Source of the DNA: Neisseria lactamica NS19
Lineage (GTDB): Bacteria; Pseudomonadota; Gammaproteobacteria; Burkholderiales; Neisseriaceae
Length of the DNA stretch: 64,000 bases
Direction of reading: 5' to 3'
NCBI GenBank assembly: GCA_000193795.2
Contig: AEPI01000041.1
Coordinates: 8,793 to 72,792 of the forward strand
In this document: positions 9,052 to 18,423 of the stretch, piece by piece
Layout of the letters: each line of letters begins with the position of its first letter
Position numbering within the stretch: the stretch's first letter is position 1
The notes under the pieces: model-generated
Seen by the model: the letters and a program-made list of their open reading frames with translations, nothing else
What the model was told of the DNA's origin: nothing
Databases searched by the model: none
Program-made: the position numbers and the translations under genes

Positions 9052-9633
9052 ATGGAACATAAGCTGCCGCAACTGCCTTATGAGCCGGATGCATTATCCC
9101 CGCATCTGAGCAAAGAGACTTTGGAATTCCACTACGGCAAACACCATCAAACCTACATCACCAATCTGAACAATCAAATCAAAGGCACGGAATTTGAAAA
9201 CCTGCCTTTGGAAGAGATTGTGAAGAAATCTTCAGGCGGCGTGTTCAACAACGCGGCCCAAACTTGGAATCACACTTTCTACTGGCTGGGTTTCACGCCC
9301 AAAGGTCAAGGCAAACCTTCCGGCGAACTGGCCGCCGCCATCGATGCCGAATGGGGCAGCTTCGAGAAATTCCAAGAAGCGTTCAATGCCTGCGCGGCCG
9401 GAACTTTCGGCTCCGGTTGGGCGTGGCTGGTAAAAACCCCTGCCGGAGGATTGGCTTTGGTTTCCACTTCCAACGCGGCAACTCCGCTGACCACTGAAAA
9501 CACACCGCTGCTGACCTGCGATGTGTGGGAACACGCCTATTACATCGACTACCGCAACAGCCGCCCCAACTACCTGAAAGGTTTCTGGGAAATCGTCAAC
9601 TGGGACGAAGTCGCCAAACGCTTTGCCGCCTAA
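9052..9633 (+). CDS. sodB: Iron superoxide dismutase
   Basis: A 193-residue cytoplasmic Fe-type superoxide dismutase. It shows the N-terminal ligand region (FHYGKHHQTYITNLN), the second histidine in NHTFYW and the C-terminal ligands in DVWEHAYYIDYRN. AGGAGCA lies at a normal distance before the ATG. The gene is followed immediately by an uptake-sequence terminator. Confidence 0.97.
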   Translation: MEHKLPQLPYEPDALSPHLSKETLEFHYGKHHQTYITNLNNQIKGTEFENLPLEEIVKKSSGGVFNNAAQTWNHTFYWLGFTPKGQGKPSGELAAAIDAEWGSFEKFQEAFNACAAGTFGSGWAWLVKTPAGGLALVSTSNAATPLTTENTPLLTCDVWEHAYYIDYRNSRPNYLKGFWEIVNWDEVAKRFAA

Positions 9634-9659
9634 GCCGCCGGCTTTGCCGAACTGAAAAA

Positions 9660-9692
9660 ATGCCGTCTGAAGCCTTCAGACGGCATTTTTTT
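9660..9692 (+). terminator. sodB terminator (paired uptake sequences)
   Basis: ATGCCGTCTGAAG pairs perfectly with CTTCAGACGGCAT and is followed by a T-run, giving a classic intrinsic terminator 26 bases past the sodB stop. Confidence 0.9.
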
Positions 9693-9884
9693 GTCAAAAA
9701 AGGCGGGGGTTTCAATACGCACTGATGCAGCCTTACGGATTAAGGGAGGTTTTTTTATTCGGCAAAACAGGTTTCCGCCCGAATAAAGGGAAGCGTTCCG
9801 CCTCTTAAAATCAACCGGTTATTTAAATGCCGCCTTTCAAAACGGCAAAGTCTTGCCCCCTTTTGCGGCAAACCTGCAATGCCT

Positions 9885-10220
9885 TTAATGCCCGCAGGCG
9901 CAGCCGCCGTGATGCCCGTGTCCGCAACCCTGTGCCGCCTCGCGCCACGCGTCGTCGTCACCGTCAAACTCTTCCACTTCGTCAAACTCGCCGCGCTCGA
10001 CCATAGCGCACAATTCTTCAAGGCTTTCCGCCCCCTCTACCCAAAAACACGGAATGCCCGGCGGCGTATCCGGCGCGAGCAATGCCGCCAAACCTTGATG
10101 CCACGCAATCCAATAACCGTTTGCCGTTTGGACGAACTGCGCGCCCCGATGGATCGATTCCCCTTCCGTTCCGACAAGCATGCGCTCCGCAATCTTTTCC
10201 TGAAAAGGTAAAATTTCCAT
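9885..10220 (-). CDS. Small acidic protein with a Cys/His-rich tail, function unknown
   Basis: The protein has 111 residues with no signal peptide or membrane segment. The body is acidic, with a run VEEFDGDDD near residues 80-90. The last 15 residues, QGCGHGHHGGCACGH, hold three cysteines and four histidines, resembling a metal-binding tail like those of nickel, zinc or copper chaperones. I do not recognise a named family. It converges on sodB, and GGAA precedes the ATG. A metal-storage or metal-delivery role is only a guess from the tail. Confidence 0.75.
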   Translation of the reverse strand: MEILPFQEKIAERMLVGTEGESIHRGAQFVQTANGYWIAWHQGLAALLAPDTPPGIPCFWVEGAESLEELCAMVERGEFDEVEEFDGDDDAWREAAQGCGHGHHGGCACGH

Positions 10221-10285
10221 AATGATTCCTTACTGCATATGGTTTGATATGAAAATAGGGCTTTATTTTAGAATACTCCCACCGT

Positions 10286-10435
10286 TTGACAAACTTCAAA
10301 AAACAAGACGTGCACATCACGCCGGCGGGCAGCGATGCCGCGCGTTACCCGATTGCCGAAGGCAAAGAATTGAAGCTGATTCCAAAACAGGTTTATGTTT
10401 TTTCTCAAAACGAACTGATTGAATATTCGATTTAA
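10286..10435 (+). pseudogene. 3' remnant of a deleted gene, probably cysA (sulfate ABC transporter ATPase)
   Basis: An open frame of about 49 codons ends in LIPKQVYVFSQNELIEYSI and a stop, with an uptake-sequence terminator 13 bases later. It has no plausible start and no room for the rest of a protein. The blocks ITPAGSDAARYPIAEGKEL and KLIPKQVYVF resemble the C-terminal TOBE-like domain of CysA-type ATPases. I recall that other meningococci carry cysT-cysW-cysA between this position and ilvA, in this orientation. Loss of that operon is therefore the likeliest origin, but it is inference. Confidence 0.5.
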
Positions 10436-10448
10436 CCCTGAAAGCGCA

Positions 10449-10477
10449 ATGCCGTCTGAAAGGCTTTCAGACGGCAT
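10449..10477. terminator. Convergent uptake-sequence hairpin before ilvA 3' end
   Basis: ATGCCGTCTGAA (10449-10460) pairs with TTCAGACGGCAT (10466-10477) over a five-base loop. It serves ilvA on the minus strand and formerly the gene whose 3' remnant lies to its left. Confidence 0.8.
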
Positions 10478-10490
10478 TGAGCGTCAAGCG

Positions 10491-12017
10491 TCAGGCAAGA
10501 AACAGCTTGTACGCGGCATTTTGCGTTTCCTCGTGATAGCTGTATCCCAGACTTTCCAAGAAACCGTCAAATGCGGCGGCATCGTGCGGCGGCACGTCGA
10601 TACCGACCAAAATCCGCCCGTAATCCGCACCGTGGTTGCGGTAATGGAAGAGCGTAATATTCCAACCTCCCTGCATATGGTTCAAAAAGCGCGCCAACGC
10701 TCCCGGACGCTCCGGAAACTCAAAACTGACCAAACGCTCGTTTTCTACTTTGTCCGTCCGTCCTCCAACCATATAGCGGATATGGATTTTGGCAATCTCA
10801 TCATCGGTCAGGTCAACATTGGGCAATCCCGCTTCATCCAACCGGCTGCCGATAACTGCCAAATCCTGAGGGCCTGCCGCTTGAAGACCGACAAAGATAT
10901 GCGCTTTTTCATCGTCCCCGTAACGGTAGTTGAACTCGGTAATATTCCTATTTCCCAATATATTGACAAACTTAAGGAAGCTGCCGCGCTCTTCGGGAAT
11001 GGTTACGGCAAAAATGCCTTCGTTGCCCTCGCCCAATTCGCTCCGTTCCGAAACGTGGCGCAAACGGTGAAAATTCATATTCGCACCGCTGGTAACGGCA
11101 ATCAGGGTCTGCCCCTTGATGCCGCCGCGTGCGATATAAGCTTTCAGACCCGCCAATGCCAACGCGCCGGCCGGCTCGGTAATGCTGCGCGTATCATCAA
11201 AAATATCCTTGACCGCGCCGCAAACCGCATCGGTATCGACGGTAATGATTTCATCCAAAAGTTCTTTGCAGAGGCGAAAGGTTTCGTCGCCGACAACTTT
11301 GACCGCAGTGCCGTCTGAAAACAGCCCGACATCTTTCAAATGGACGATTTCACCCGCTTCAATCGATTGCTTCATACAGCAGGAATCATGTGTCTGAACG
11401 CCGATAACTTTGATTTCGGGGCGAACCTGCTTGATAAATGCCGCCACGCCCGCCGCCAAACCGCCTCCCCCTATCGGGACGAATACGGCGTGGACTCGAT
11501 CGGGATGCTGGCTGACAATTTCCATCCCCACCGTCCCCTGCCCCGCAATCACATCAGGATCGTCAAACGGTGCGATATAGGTCAGCCCTTCCTGTTCCGC
11601 CAGCTCCATCGCATAATCGTAGGCATCGTTGTATGAAACACCGCGCAAAACCACCTCGCCGCCACGGCTTTTGACCGCATCCACTTTGATTTTCGGCGTA
11701 GTCTCCGGCATGACGATAACGGCACGGCAGCCCAAACGCTGTGCGGACAATGCCACGCCTTGGGCGTGATTGCCCGCGCTTGCCGCAATCACGCCGCAAG
11801 CGAGCGCATCTTTCGGCAACTTGGACATTTTGTTGTACGCGCCGCGTATTTTGAACGAAAAAACCGGCTGCAAATCTTCGCGTTTCAAAAGGATGTTGTT
11901 TTTCAAACGTACAGAAAGGCTGCGTGCCGGTTCCAAAGGCGTTTCGACCGCGACATCATAGACAGATGCCGTCAGGATGCGGATAAGGTAATCGGAATAA
12001 GGAAGGGGCGTGTTCAT
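10491..12017 (-). CDS. ilvA: Threonine dehydratase, biosynthetic
   Basis: A 508-residue PLP enzyme that deaminates threonine to 2-oxobutyrate, the first step of isoleucine synthesis. The catalytic domain shows the PLP lysine in FSFKIRGAYNKM near residue 55, SAGNHAQGVA and the phosphate-binding GGGGLAAGVA. Two ACT-like regulatory domains fill roughly residues 325-508, the arrangement of isoleucine-inhibited IlvA, not of the shorter catabolic TdcB. Confidence 0.95.
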   Translation of the reverse strand: MNTPLPYSDYLIRILTASVYDVAVETPLEPARSLSVRLKNNILLKREDLQPVFSFKIRGAYNKMSKLPKDALACGVIAASAGNHAQGVALSAQRLGCRAVIVMPETTPKIKVDAVKSRGGEVVLRGVSYNDAYDYAMELAEQEGLTYIAPFDDPDVIAGQGTVGMEIVSQHPDRVHAVFVPIGGGGLAAGVAAFIKQVRPEIKVIGVQTHDSCCMKQSIEAGEIVHLKDVGLFSDGTAVKVVGDETFRLCKELLDEIITVDTDAVCGAVKDIFDDTRSITEPAGALALAGLKAYIARGGIKGQTLIAVTSGANMNFHRLRHVSERSELGEGNEGIFAVTIPEERGSFLKFVNILGNRNITEFNYRYGDDEKAHIFVGLQAAGPQDLAVIGSRLDEAGLPNVDLTDDEIAKIHIRYMVGGRTDKVENERLVSFEFPERPGALARFLNHMQGGWNITLFHYRNHGADYGRILVGIDVPPHDAAAFDGFLESLGYSYHEETQNAAYKLFLA

Positions 12018-12165
12018 AATTCAATATGGGAATAATCGGTTTGTTAAAATCGCAAAACCTGAAACCATACGCCCAAGACAGTCCGAAAGCAAGAAAAATC
12101 CGCCTGCACGCCCATCCCGGGCGTATAATCGGCAAACTGAAGCGATTATACGGTTAATACCTTTC

Positions 12166-13335
12166 ATGACTGCACATAAAGCCCTGCCAATCTTTCTATC
12201 CGTCATTTTAGGCTCCTCTCCGGCAACAGCCGATTCATTTTCTCCAAACAGGCTGCCGGTACGCGCGACATCCTCCCCCCAAACGCCGGAAACCCTTGCT
12301 GCGGCACACATCGTCATCGACCTCCAAAGCCGGCAGACTTTATCCGCCAAAAACATCGATGCCCCCGCAGAACCTGCGGCACTGGCGCAATTAATGACCG
12401 CCTATCTGGTTTTCAAAAATTTGAAATCGGGAAATATCCGCCCTGAAGAAACCTTAAGAATAAATGAATCGGCGTGGAAATCGGAAGGCAGCAGAATGTT
12501 TGTCCGGCCCGGCGGCAGCGTTAGAACCGACACGCTCTTAAAAGGTATGATTGTCCTGTCCGCAAACGATACCGCCCTGACCCTTGCCGGCAGGCTGGGC
12601 AACGGCTCGATTGAAAATTTTGTGCAACAAATGAACAAAGAAGCCAAACGTTTGGGTATGAATCATACCGTCTTCAAAAATCCGACCGGTTTGAGCCAAG
12701 AAAGACAAGTTTCCACCGCCCGCGACCTCTCCCTCCTTGCCGAAGCATTAATGCGCGACTTTCCGGAATACTACCCGCTGTTTTCCATCAAATCGTTCAA
12801 GTTTGAAAACATAGGACAAAACAACCGCAATACCCTTTTATACCGGGACTCCGGCGTAAACGGCCTGAAAGCCGGCCATACGGAAAGCGGCGGCTACAAC
12901 CTTGCCGTGTCATATTCCGGCAACGGCAGGCACATCCTTGTCATCACATTGGGTTCGGAATCGGCGGAAACACGCGCATCAGACAGCAGCAAGCTGCTGA
13001 ACCGGGCATTGCAATCCTTCGACACTCCGAAAATCTATTCGGCAGGCGAAATGGTTACCAAAATACCCGTCTTTGACGGAAGCAGAAAAACCGTCCGTGC
13101 AGGTTTTCCGAAAGCAGCCTATATCACCGTCCCCCATACCGGGGCAAAAACAGCCGAACAAATTTTGGAAACCATACAGCCGGTTCCCGCACCGGTAAAA
13201 AAAGGACAGGTTCTGGGCAAAATCAAAATCAGGCAAAACGGATACACCCTTGCCGAAAAAGAAATCGTCGCACTGGAAAATGTAGAAAAAAGAAGCCGGT
13301 GGCAAAGGCTTTGGACGCGTCTGACAGGGCAGTAA
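12166..13335 (+). CDS. PBP5-like (DacA/peptidase S11 family) protein with degenerate active site
   Basis: A 389-residue protein with a signal peptide (cleavage near residue 22), an S11 D-alanyl-D-alanine carboxypeptidase-like domain and a PBP5-type C-terminal beta domain. The expected SxxK nucleophile box aligns with PAALAQLMTAY, so serine is replaced by Ala72 and lysine by Gln75. The SxN box is kept as SAN (132-134), and the KTG box is KAG (235-237). The fold is therefore intact but the serine nucleophile is missing, and DD-carboxypeptidase activity is not expected. The ATG at 12166 is chosen because it begins a clean signal peptide; upstream in-frame sequence looks non-coding. A structural or peptidoglycan-binding role is plausible. 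Confidence 0.88.
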   Translation: MTAHKALPIFLSVILGSSPATADSFSPNRLPVRATSSPQTPETLAAAHIVIDLQSRQTLSAKNIDAPAEPAALAQLMTAYLVFKNLKSGNIRPEETLRINESAWKSEGSRMFVRPGGSVRTDTLLKGMIVLSANDTALTLAGRLGNGSIENFVQQMNKEAKRLGMNHTVFKNPTGLSQERQVSTARDLSLLAEALMRDFPEYYPLFSIKSFKFENIGQNNRNTLLYRDSGVNGLKAGHTESGGYNLAVSYSGNGRHILVITLGSESAETRASDSSKLLNRALQSFDTPKIYSAGEMVTKIPVFDGSRKTVRAGFPKAAYITVPHTGAKTAEQILETIQPVPAPVKKGQVLGKIKIRQNGYTLAEKEIVALENVEKRSRWQRLWTRLTGQ

Positions 13336-13500
13336 TCTGCCGTTTCAAATATCCCGTTTTTCCAACAAATAAAGAAATGCCGTCTGAAGCAATCTTCAGT
13401 CCCCGACCGGTTACCCGATCAAAGTCATTGCCGCATCCGCATCTTCGGTTGCAGCCGCTCCAAGCACTACATCGCCATACTATGATTACACCTGTTTGTT

Positions 13501-16152
13501 TTAAGCCTGCTCCTCTTTTTCCGACTTTAAGTCCCCCACTTTTTCCACAACACGGTATGCCAAACCGTCCAGTGCTTTAAAATGCCGCTTGCCGCATTCG
13601 ATTTTCAGCCTCTCATTCTGGCGTAGTTTGTCCGTATCCACACCAGCCTGAATGCCTTTGCCGGTATTTTTAGTTTCTGCAACAAAGTACACTTTGCCCT
13701 GAACCTGTTTTACCACTGCCCAATCGGGATTGTAGTTGCCCAGCGGGGTAGGAATTTTGAACCAGCCGGGCAGTTTGAAATAAAACGCCACGCCGCCTTC
13801 ATTTTCGGCATCATAATCCTCGCAATTTCGGGCAAAGGCTTGTTCCGTGCCGGAATCCAACGGAATATAGTTTTCGCAAATGGTTTTCTGCGGCTTTCCG
13901 ACTGCAAACGTAAAGTTGTTTTCATAAAACTCGATGCCTTCGTGCGCCATATCTTCCAACAGCTTTTGGTCGTACACTTCGCCGGTTCGCTCATACTCGA
14001 TTCCTGCCGCCATCAATGCGTGCAGGCTGCGGTTTACCGCTTCGGCGGCAAGGTCGATGAAGCGTTGCGGGTTGCCCGGAACATCTTTCAGACGGCCTGA
14101 CTGTATGATGATTTCGTACACCGTGCGCCGCGTCAGCCCCGTTTTTCTTTGAATCTCGCCGAGTATGTCCGGAATCTCCCATTGAACGTCCATTTCACGG
14201 CTGCGGCCGGCAATTTCAACTGTTTCGATACCGTAGGTTTGTGATTGTTTTAATTGCGCCTTGCGGACGCGGATTCTTGGCTTTTGGATTTCTGGCAAGT
14301 TTGCTACTGCCTCCGAAGCCTGTTTGATCAATTCTTCCGTATCGAAGCGCACGCGGTAGCGCGTTTTGTATTTCAACCTGTCCCAAATTGCCTGAAATTC
14401 GGGATCGAGCGGAAAATCTTTGCGGAACAGCTGTTTTTTCTTCTTATTGCCGTTTTTGATGTTTTCGGCGGCAAATTTGATACCGCATTCGTCTTCGTAT
14501 TCCTTTTGCAGATTTGCGGCAAACAATTCGTAGCTTTCGTTCGGCACAACGGTCAGTATGTTCACGTTTTCATCGCGCACGCGCCGTCCTTCCTGATTGA
14601 CGGCGATACGCAGCCCGCGCCCGATTTCCTGCCGCTTTTTCAGCGGCGAGCGGGTTTCGTTGAGCGTGCAGATTTGGAAAACATTGGGATTGTCCCAGCC
14701 TTCTTTCAGCGCGGAATGGGAAAAGATAAAGCGCAGCGGGCTGCCGAAGGAAAGCAGGGTTTCCTTGTCGCGCATAATGAGGCGGTAGGTATCGTTGTCC
14801 GCCTGCGTCGTGCCGTCGGTGTTTTTCAGACGGCCTTTCCTGTCTTGCGAGAAATAGCCGTCGTGTACGCCCGCCGTATCGCTATTGCCTGCAAGCTCCC
14901 GATAGATTTCTTCAAACCAAAGGGCAAACTTGCCTGCCGTTCCGTCTTCTGTGCGGTAATTCTCCACGCGGTCGATGAAGAACAGCGACAGCACCTTAAT
15001 CCCCAGCGGATTCAGCCGTTTCTCCTTCGCCAAATGCTCCCTTACCGTTTCGCGGATTTGGTTTTTCATAATTTCATCGCGCACCGCATCGCCGTCTCCG
15101 CCGCGCATAATAGTTTTACCGCCGGAGAACGCCAATTCCTGATTCTCGAAATCTAGGCCGTCAATAATGAAACCGTGGCGGTAGGCTTCGTTGCCGCCCG
15201 ATTTTTCAAACAAATCGTCTCCCGATTTGACGGATACCTTTTTCTTCTTGGTTTCCTTTTTATCCTGATAATGAATGTTCAAATCGGCTTTCAGACGACC
15301 TTTGGCCACCTGCTTTACTTCCAGCAGCTCCGCAAATGCGCCGTTCACATCGTTTTCCGCCAATACCGGCAAAACTTCGATCTGCTTGACCAGCTTCAAA
15401 TTGTATGCCTGCACGGGATTCAGGCTGTAAATCTTGTGATACGGTTTTTTATGCGTTGCCGAATAGCGCAGGGTAAAAAGCGGATTGAGCGATGCCAAGG
15501 CATTCAGACGGCCTTCCGTTTCCATATTTTGCGGCTCGTCGATGATGACGATGGGACACGTTTCCTGAATAAACTTAATCGGCGCGTCCCCGCTTTCGTT
15601 TACCTTATTGATAACGTTTCCATCTTTTTCAAACGACTGGATGTTGATCACCAAAATCTCGATGTGGTCGTTTACCGCAAAAGCGCGCAAGTCCGACAGC
15701 CGGCTGCTTGAATATTCCGAATAGCGCATCACTGGCCTGCCAAACACCCCGTCAAAATGCGCCTTCGTAATTTCCAAACTTTTCAACACGCCTTCGCGTA
15801 TCGGTACGCCCGGCACGACAATCACAAACTTCTTCCAGCCGTAGCGGCGGTTTAACTCGTAAACCGTACGCAGATAGACATAGGTTTTGCCCGTCCCCGT
15901 TTCCATTTCCAGAGAAAAATTCAGCCCGTGTGCGCCGATTTCCGTTTCAGGCTGTCCGTTTTGCTTTTGCACCGCATTCAGATTCCTGCCCAGCGTTTCC
16001 CAATCCAAATCCAAGCCGTTGCCGACAAACCGCCCCGTCCCCTGACTGGTCAAATCAAATGTCCGAGTATGGTTCGGCTGCCCTGCAAAAAGATTCGCAA
16101 CGGCATTTACCGCATCAAGCTGATAGGGCAGTTCTTCAAATTTCAGTTCCAT
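13501..16152 (-). CDS. res: Type III restriction enzyme, Res subunit
   Basis: An 883-residue SF2 translocase-nuclease. Visible are Walker A in METGTGKT (about 83-90), the DExH-type box DEPQ (205-208), motif III SAT (231-233), helicase motif VI in QEIGRGLRIAV, and a C-terminal PD-(D/E)xK-like nuclease block NPDWAVV...FVAETK. With Mod it cuts DNA carrying head-to-head unmodified sites. It appears complete. It lies downstream of modD on the same strand, separated by a dRS3-rich spacer. With Mod off, the complex should be inactive because Res needs Mod for recognition. Confidence 0.93.
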   Translation of the reverse strand: MELKFEELPYQLDAVNAVANLFAGQPNHTRTFDLTSQGTGRFVGNGLDLDWETLGRNLNAVQKQNGQPETEIGAHGLNFSLEMETGTGKTYVYLRTVYELNRRYGWKKFVIVVPGVPIREGVLKSLEITKAHFDGVFGRPVMRYSEYSSSRLSDLRAFAVNDHIEILVINIQSFEKDGNVINKVNESGDAPIKFIQETCPIVIIDEPQNMETEGRLNALASLNPLFTLRYSATHKKPYHKIYSLNPVQAYNLKLVKQIEVLPVLAENDVNGAFAELLEVKQVAKGRLKADLNIHYQDKKETKKKKVSVKSGDDLFEKSGGNEAYRHGFIIDGLDFENQELAFSGGKTIMRGGDGDAVRDEIMKNQIRETVREHLAKEKRLNPLGIKVLSLFFIDRVENYRTEDGTAGKFALWFEEIYRELAGNSDTAGVHDGYFSQDRKGRLKNTDGTTQADNDTYRLIMRDKETLLSFGSPLRFIFSHSALKEGWDNPNVFQICTLNETRSPLKKRQEIGRGLRIAVNQEGRRVRDENVNILTVVPNESYELFAANLQKEYEDECGIKFAAENIKNGNKKKKQLFRKDFPLDPEFQAIWDRLKYKTRYRVRFDTEELIKQASEAVANLPEIQKPRIRVRKAQLKQSQTYGIETVEIAGRSREMDVQWEIPDILGEIQRKTGLTRRTVYEIIIQSGRLKDVPGNPQRFIDLAAEAVNRSLHALMAAGIEYERTGEVYDQKLLEDMAHEGIEFYENNFTFAVGKPQKTICENYIPLDSGTEQAFARNCEDYDAENEGGVAFYFKLPGWFKIPTPLGNYNPDWAVVKQVQGKVYFVAETKNTGKGIQAGVDTDKLRQNERLKIECGKRHFKALDGLAYRVVEKVGDLKSEKEEQA

Positions 16153-16203
16153 TTTTATTTCCTTCTATCCGCTGTCGTGCGGAAAATCCACCTCTTTGCC
16201 GTC

Positions 16204-16354
16204 ATTCCCGCGCAGGCGGGAATCCGGACCTGTCGGAGCAGAAACTGATATATCGTCATTCCCGCGAAAGTGGGAATCTAGGCTCGTTGGGTTTCAGTCA
16301 TTTCCGATAAATTCTTGCAACTTTGAGTTTCTAGATTCCCGCCTGCGCGGGAAT
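16204..16354. repeat. Three dRS3 repeats (NIME-type block) between res and mod
   Basis: Three copies of the 20-base ATTCCC-N8-GGGAAT neisserial dRS3 repeat lie at 16204-16223, 16258-16277 and 16335-16354, with RS-like spacers between them. Such arrays form neisserial intergenic mosaic elements, and dRS3 is also a known integration target of filamentous Nf prophages. The block fills most of the 241-base gap between mod and res. Confidence 0.88.
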
Positions 16355-16393
16355 GACGGCAGACGGCACTTCCGGTTTCCCGCTTTCGGCTGA

Positions 16394-18360
16394 CTACACA
16401 CACTCAAACATCACACCCGCGTCCTTCATCTGCAATACGGTATTGCCTTTGAGCGCGTCGTCGCCCTCGAACAGCCTGTCCAAAACCACCGCCTTGACCG
16501 GGTGCTTCGCCAGCACGGCATCAATCAAATCCTGATTCACGCGTTCCAGCAGGAAGGCGTACAGCCCGCCCGTATCCTCGTCTTCCACGAAATACACGCC
16601 GTCTGAAAGCGAAATCTTGCAAGTCAGCTTCAAACCTAAACGCAACATCAATTCGTAGAGCAGGTTTTCAGACGGCATTTCAGACAACACGGAATCAATG
16701 TTCAAGGACAACTCGCCTTGCAGGGCTTCCATATCGGCTTGTCCGGACTGCCGCCATTGTTTGAAACCGCTTTCGGCAAGTTTGAAGACTTTAAAGCCCG
16801 TATCCACGTTTTGACCGCTTTGAAGGCCGTCTGAAATCTGCCTGCCCGCGCGGCGGATGCGTTCTTTGGCGATTTCGGCAATCGTGTCGAAACCCGCCTT
16901 GCGCGCTTCGGATTTTTCGTCGGTTTCTTCGGGAAGTTGGACGCAGATGAAACGGCGGCTGCCGCCGTCTTCGGCATTAAGCTGCATCACGGCGTGGGCG
17001 GTAGTGCCGCTGCCGGAGAAGAAGTCTAATATAATTGAATCTTTTTTATTTGATGCAATTTTAAGCATCCTTTTGATTAATGAAGGAGGTTTCGGAAAAG
17101 TAAATATTCCTTTACCAATCATGGATTCCAACTCTTTGCTGGCAGCATCTGTTGTTCCTGTTTCATCATGTTTCCATAAATCAACTGGCACCATTCCGCC
17201 ATCCATCTCTGTGAGAAATTTCTTTAAGCGTGGATATTTGTTTTCTCCATTCTTTCCCCAATACAGTCTGTTATCTTCCTGATAGGATAAATATTTTGAA
17301 TGCTCAAATTTCCATGCATTTGTTGGGTGTGTAATGACTTCTCCCGTGTGTGGATTTTGTATTTCATATGATAAATTCGGGCGTTGTTCCTTTGTTGCTG
17401 GGTTAACACAAGATACGCTTGTCCATACTCCTCTTGGGTCATTATCTGGATTGGTATAAGTGGAATCTGCTTTTTCATTTCTAGGCTCTTTTAACTCCTG
17501 TAAGTTATCAGATTTCCTGTAGCAAACTATCTGCTCCGTTAATGTTGTGAACATGCGGGCGTTGTTACTTCTGGTATACCTCTTCTCCCATATAATATTT
17601 GACACAAAATTCTCCGCCCCAAACACTTCATCACACAGCAGTTTCAACTGTGCCTGTTCGTTGTCGTCGATACTGATAAAAATCACGCCGTCTTCGCGCA
17701 GCAGGGTTTTCGCCAGATGCAGGCGCGGCAGCATCATAGAGAGCCAGTTGCTGTGGTAATGGCCGCTGTCTTTGCCGTTTTTGCGCCACGCGCCTTGGAA
17801 CACGCCGTCGCGCTTCAGGTAGCCCGCGTCGTCGGTATCGCCCACGCGGCGGGCGTATTCTTCGCGGCTTTCGGAGAATTTGTCGGGATAGACGAAGGAA
17901 TCGTTGCCGGTATTGTAGGGCGGGTCGATGTAAATCATCTTCACGCTGCCGGCGTAGGATTTTTGCAGGATTTTCAGTGCTTCGAGGTTTTCGGCTTCGA
18001 TAAACACGTTTTGCGTGCCGTCGAAATCTGCGGATTCTTCTTTGCAAGGAACAAGGGTTCGGGAAGTGGGGCTTTGCAGGTTGAGATAGGCGGCGGTTTT
18101 ACCCGCCCAATCGAGTTGGTAACGTTCGCCCGCGCCGGCAAGGTTTTCCGCGCCGAGGACGAGTTTGAGCTTCTCAAAATCGATTTGGCCTTCGCAAAAG
18201 ACTTCGGGAAAGATTTGTTTGAGTTTTAATATGTTGTTTTGTTTGAAATTATTTTCTAAATCGTGTATAATTTCGGTTCGGTTCGGTTCGGTTCGGTTCG
18301 GTTCGGTTCGGTTCGGTTCGGTTCGGTTCGGTTCGGTTCGGTTGCCATAACTATGTCCAT
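16394..18360 (-). CDS. modD: Type III adenine methyltransferase Mod, phase-variable, out of frame here
   Basis: The gene encodes a beta-class amino-methyltransferase: DPPYNTGND (motif IV) comes before the target-recognition region, and FSGSGTTAHAV (motif I) follows it. The open frame begins before 18007, where a GTG is only an internal codon, and runs back to a pentanucleotide tract at 18272-18343. The only good ATGs (18360 and 18348) lie upstream of the tract. With the 14 repeats present they read MDIVMATEPNRTE and then hit a stop at 18256-18258 after 34 residues. Thirteen or 16 copies would restore a protein of about 650 residues. The ACCGA/AACCG repeat unit matches the meningococcal modD family; modA and modB use other units. 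When on, such Mods methylate genome-wide and shift expression of many genes. Confidence 0.88.
18272..18343. repeat. Phase-variation tract, 14 x CGGTT (AACCG on the coding strand)
   Basis: Fourteen perfect CGGTT units (18274-18343) plus two matching bases lie inside the 5' coding region of modD. Each unit changes the reading frame, and the repeated peptide is PNRTE. Slipped-strand mispairing of such tracts switches expression. Confidence 0.96.
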
Positions 18361-18423
18361 CAAGAGCGGGTTACGAAATATTCTTTTATCGGGATATTTC
18401 AAAAGTTGAAAGAAAAGTGATTT

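Noticed and set aside
16204..16354. CRISPR-like repeats or rho-independent terminators between res and mod
   Set aside because: The repeats are the known 20-base dRS3 palindromes with unequal spacers and no leader or cas genes nearby.
18272..18343. Possible CRISPR array
   Set aside because: The units are five bases long and directly adjacent with no spacers. The tract is a coding microsatellite in modD.
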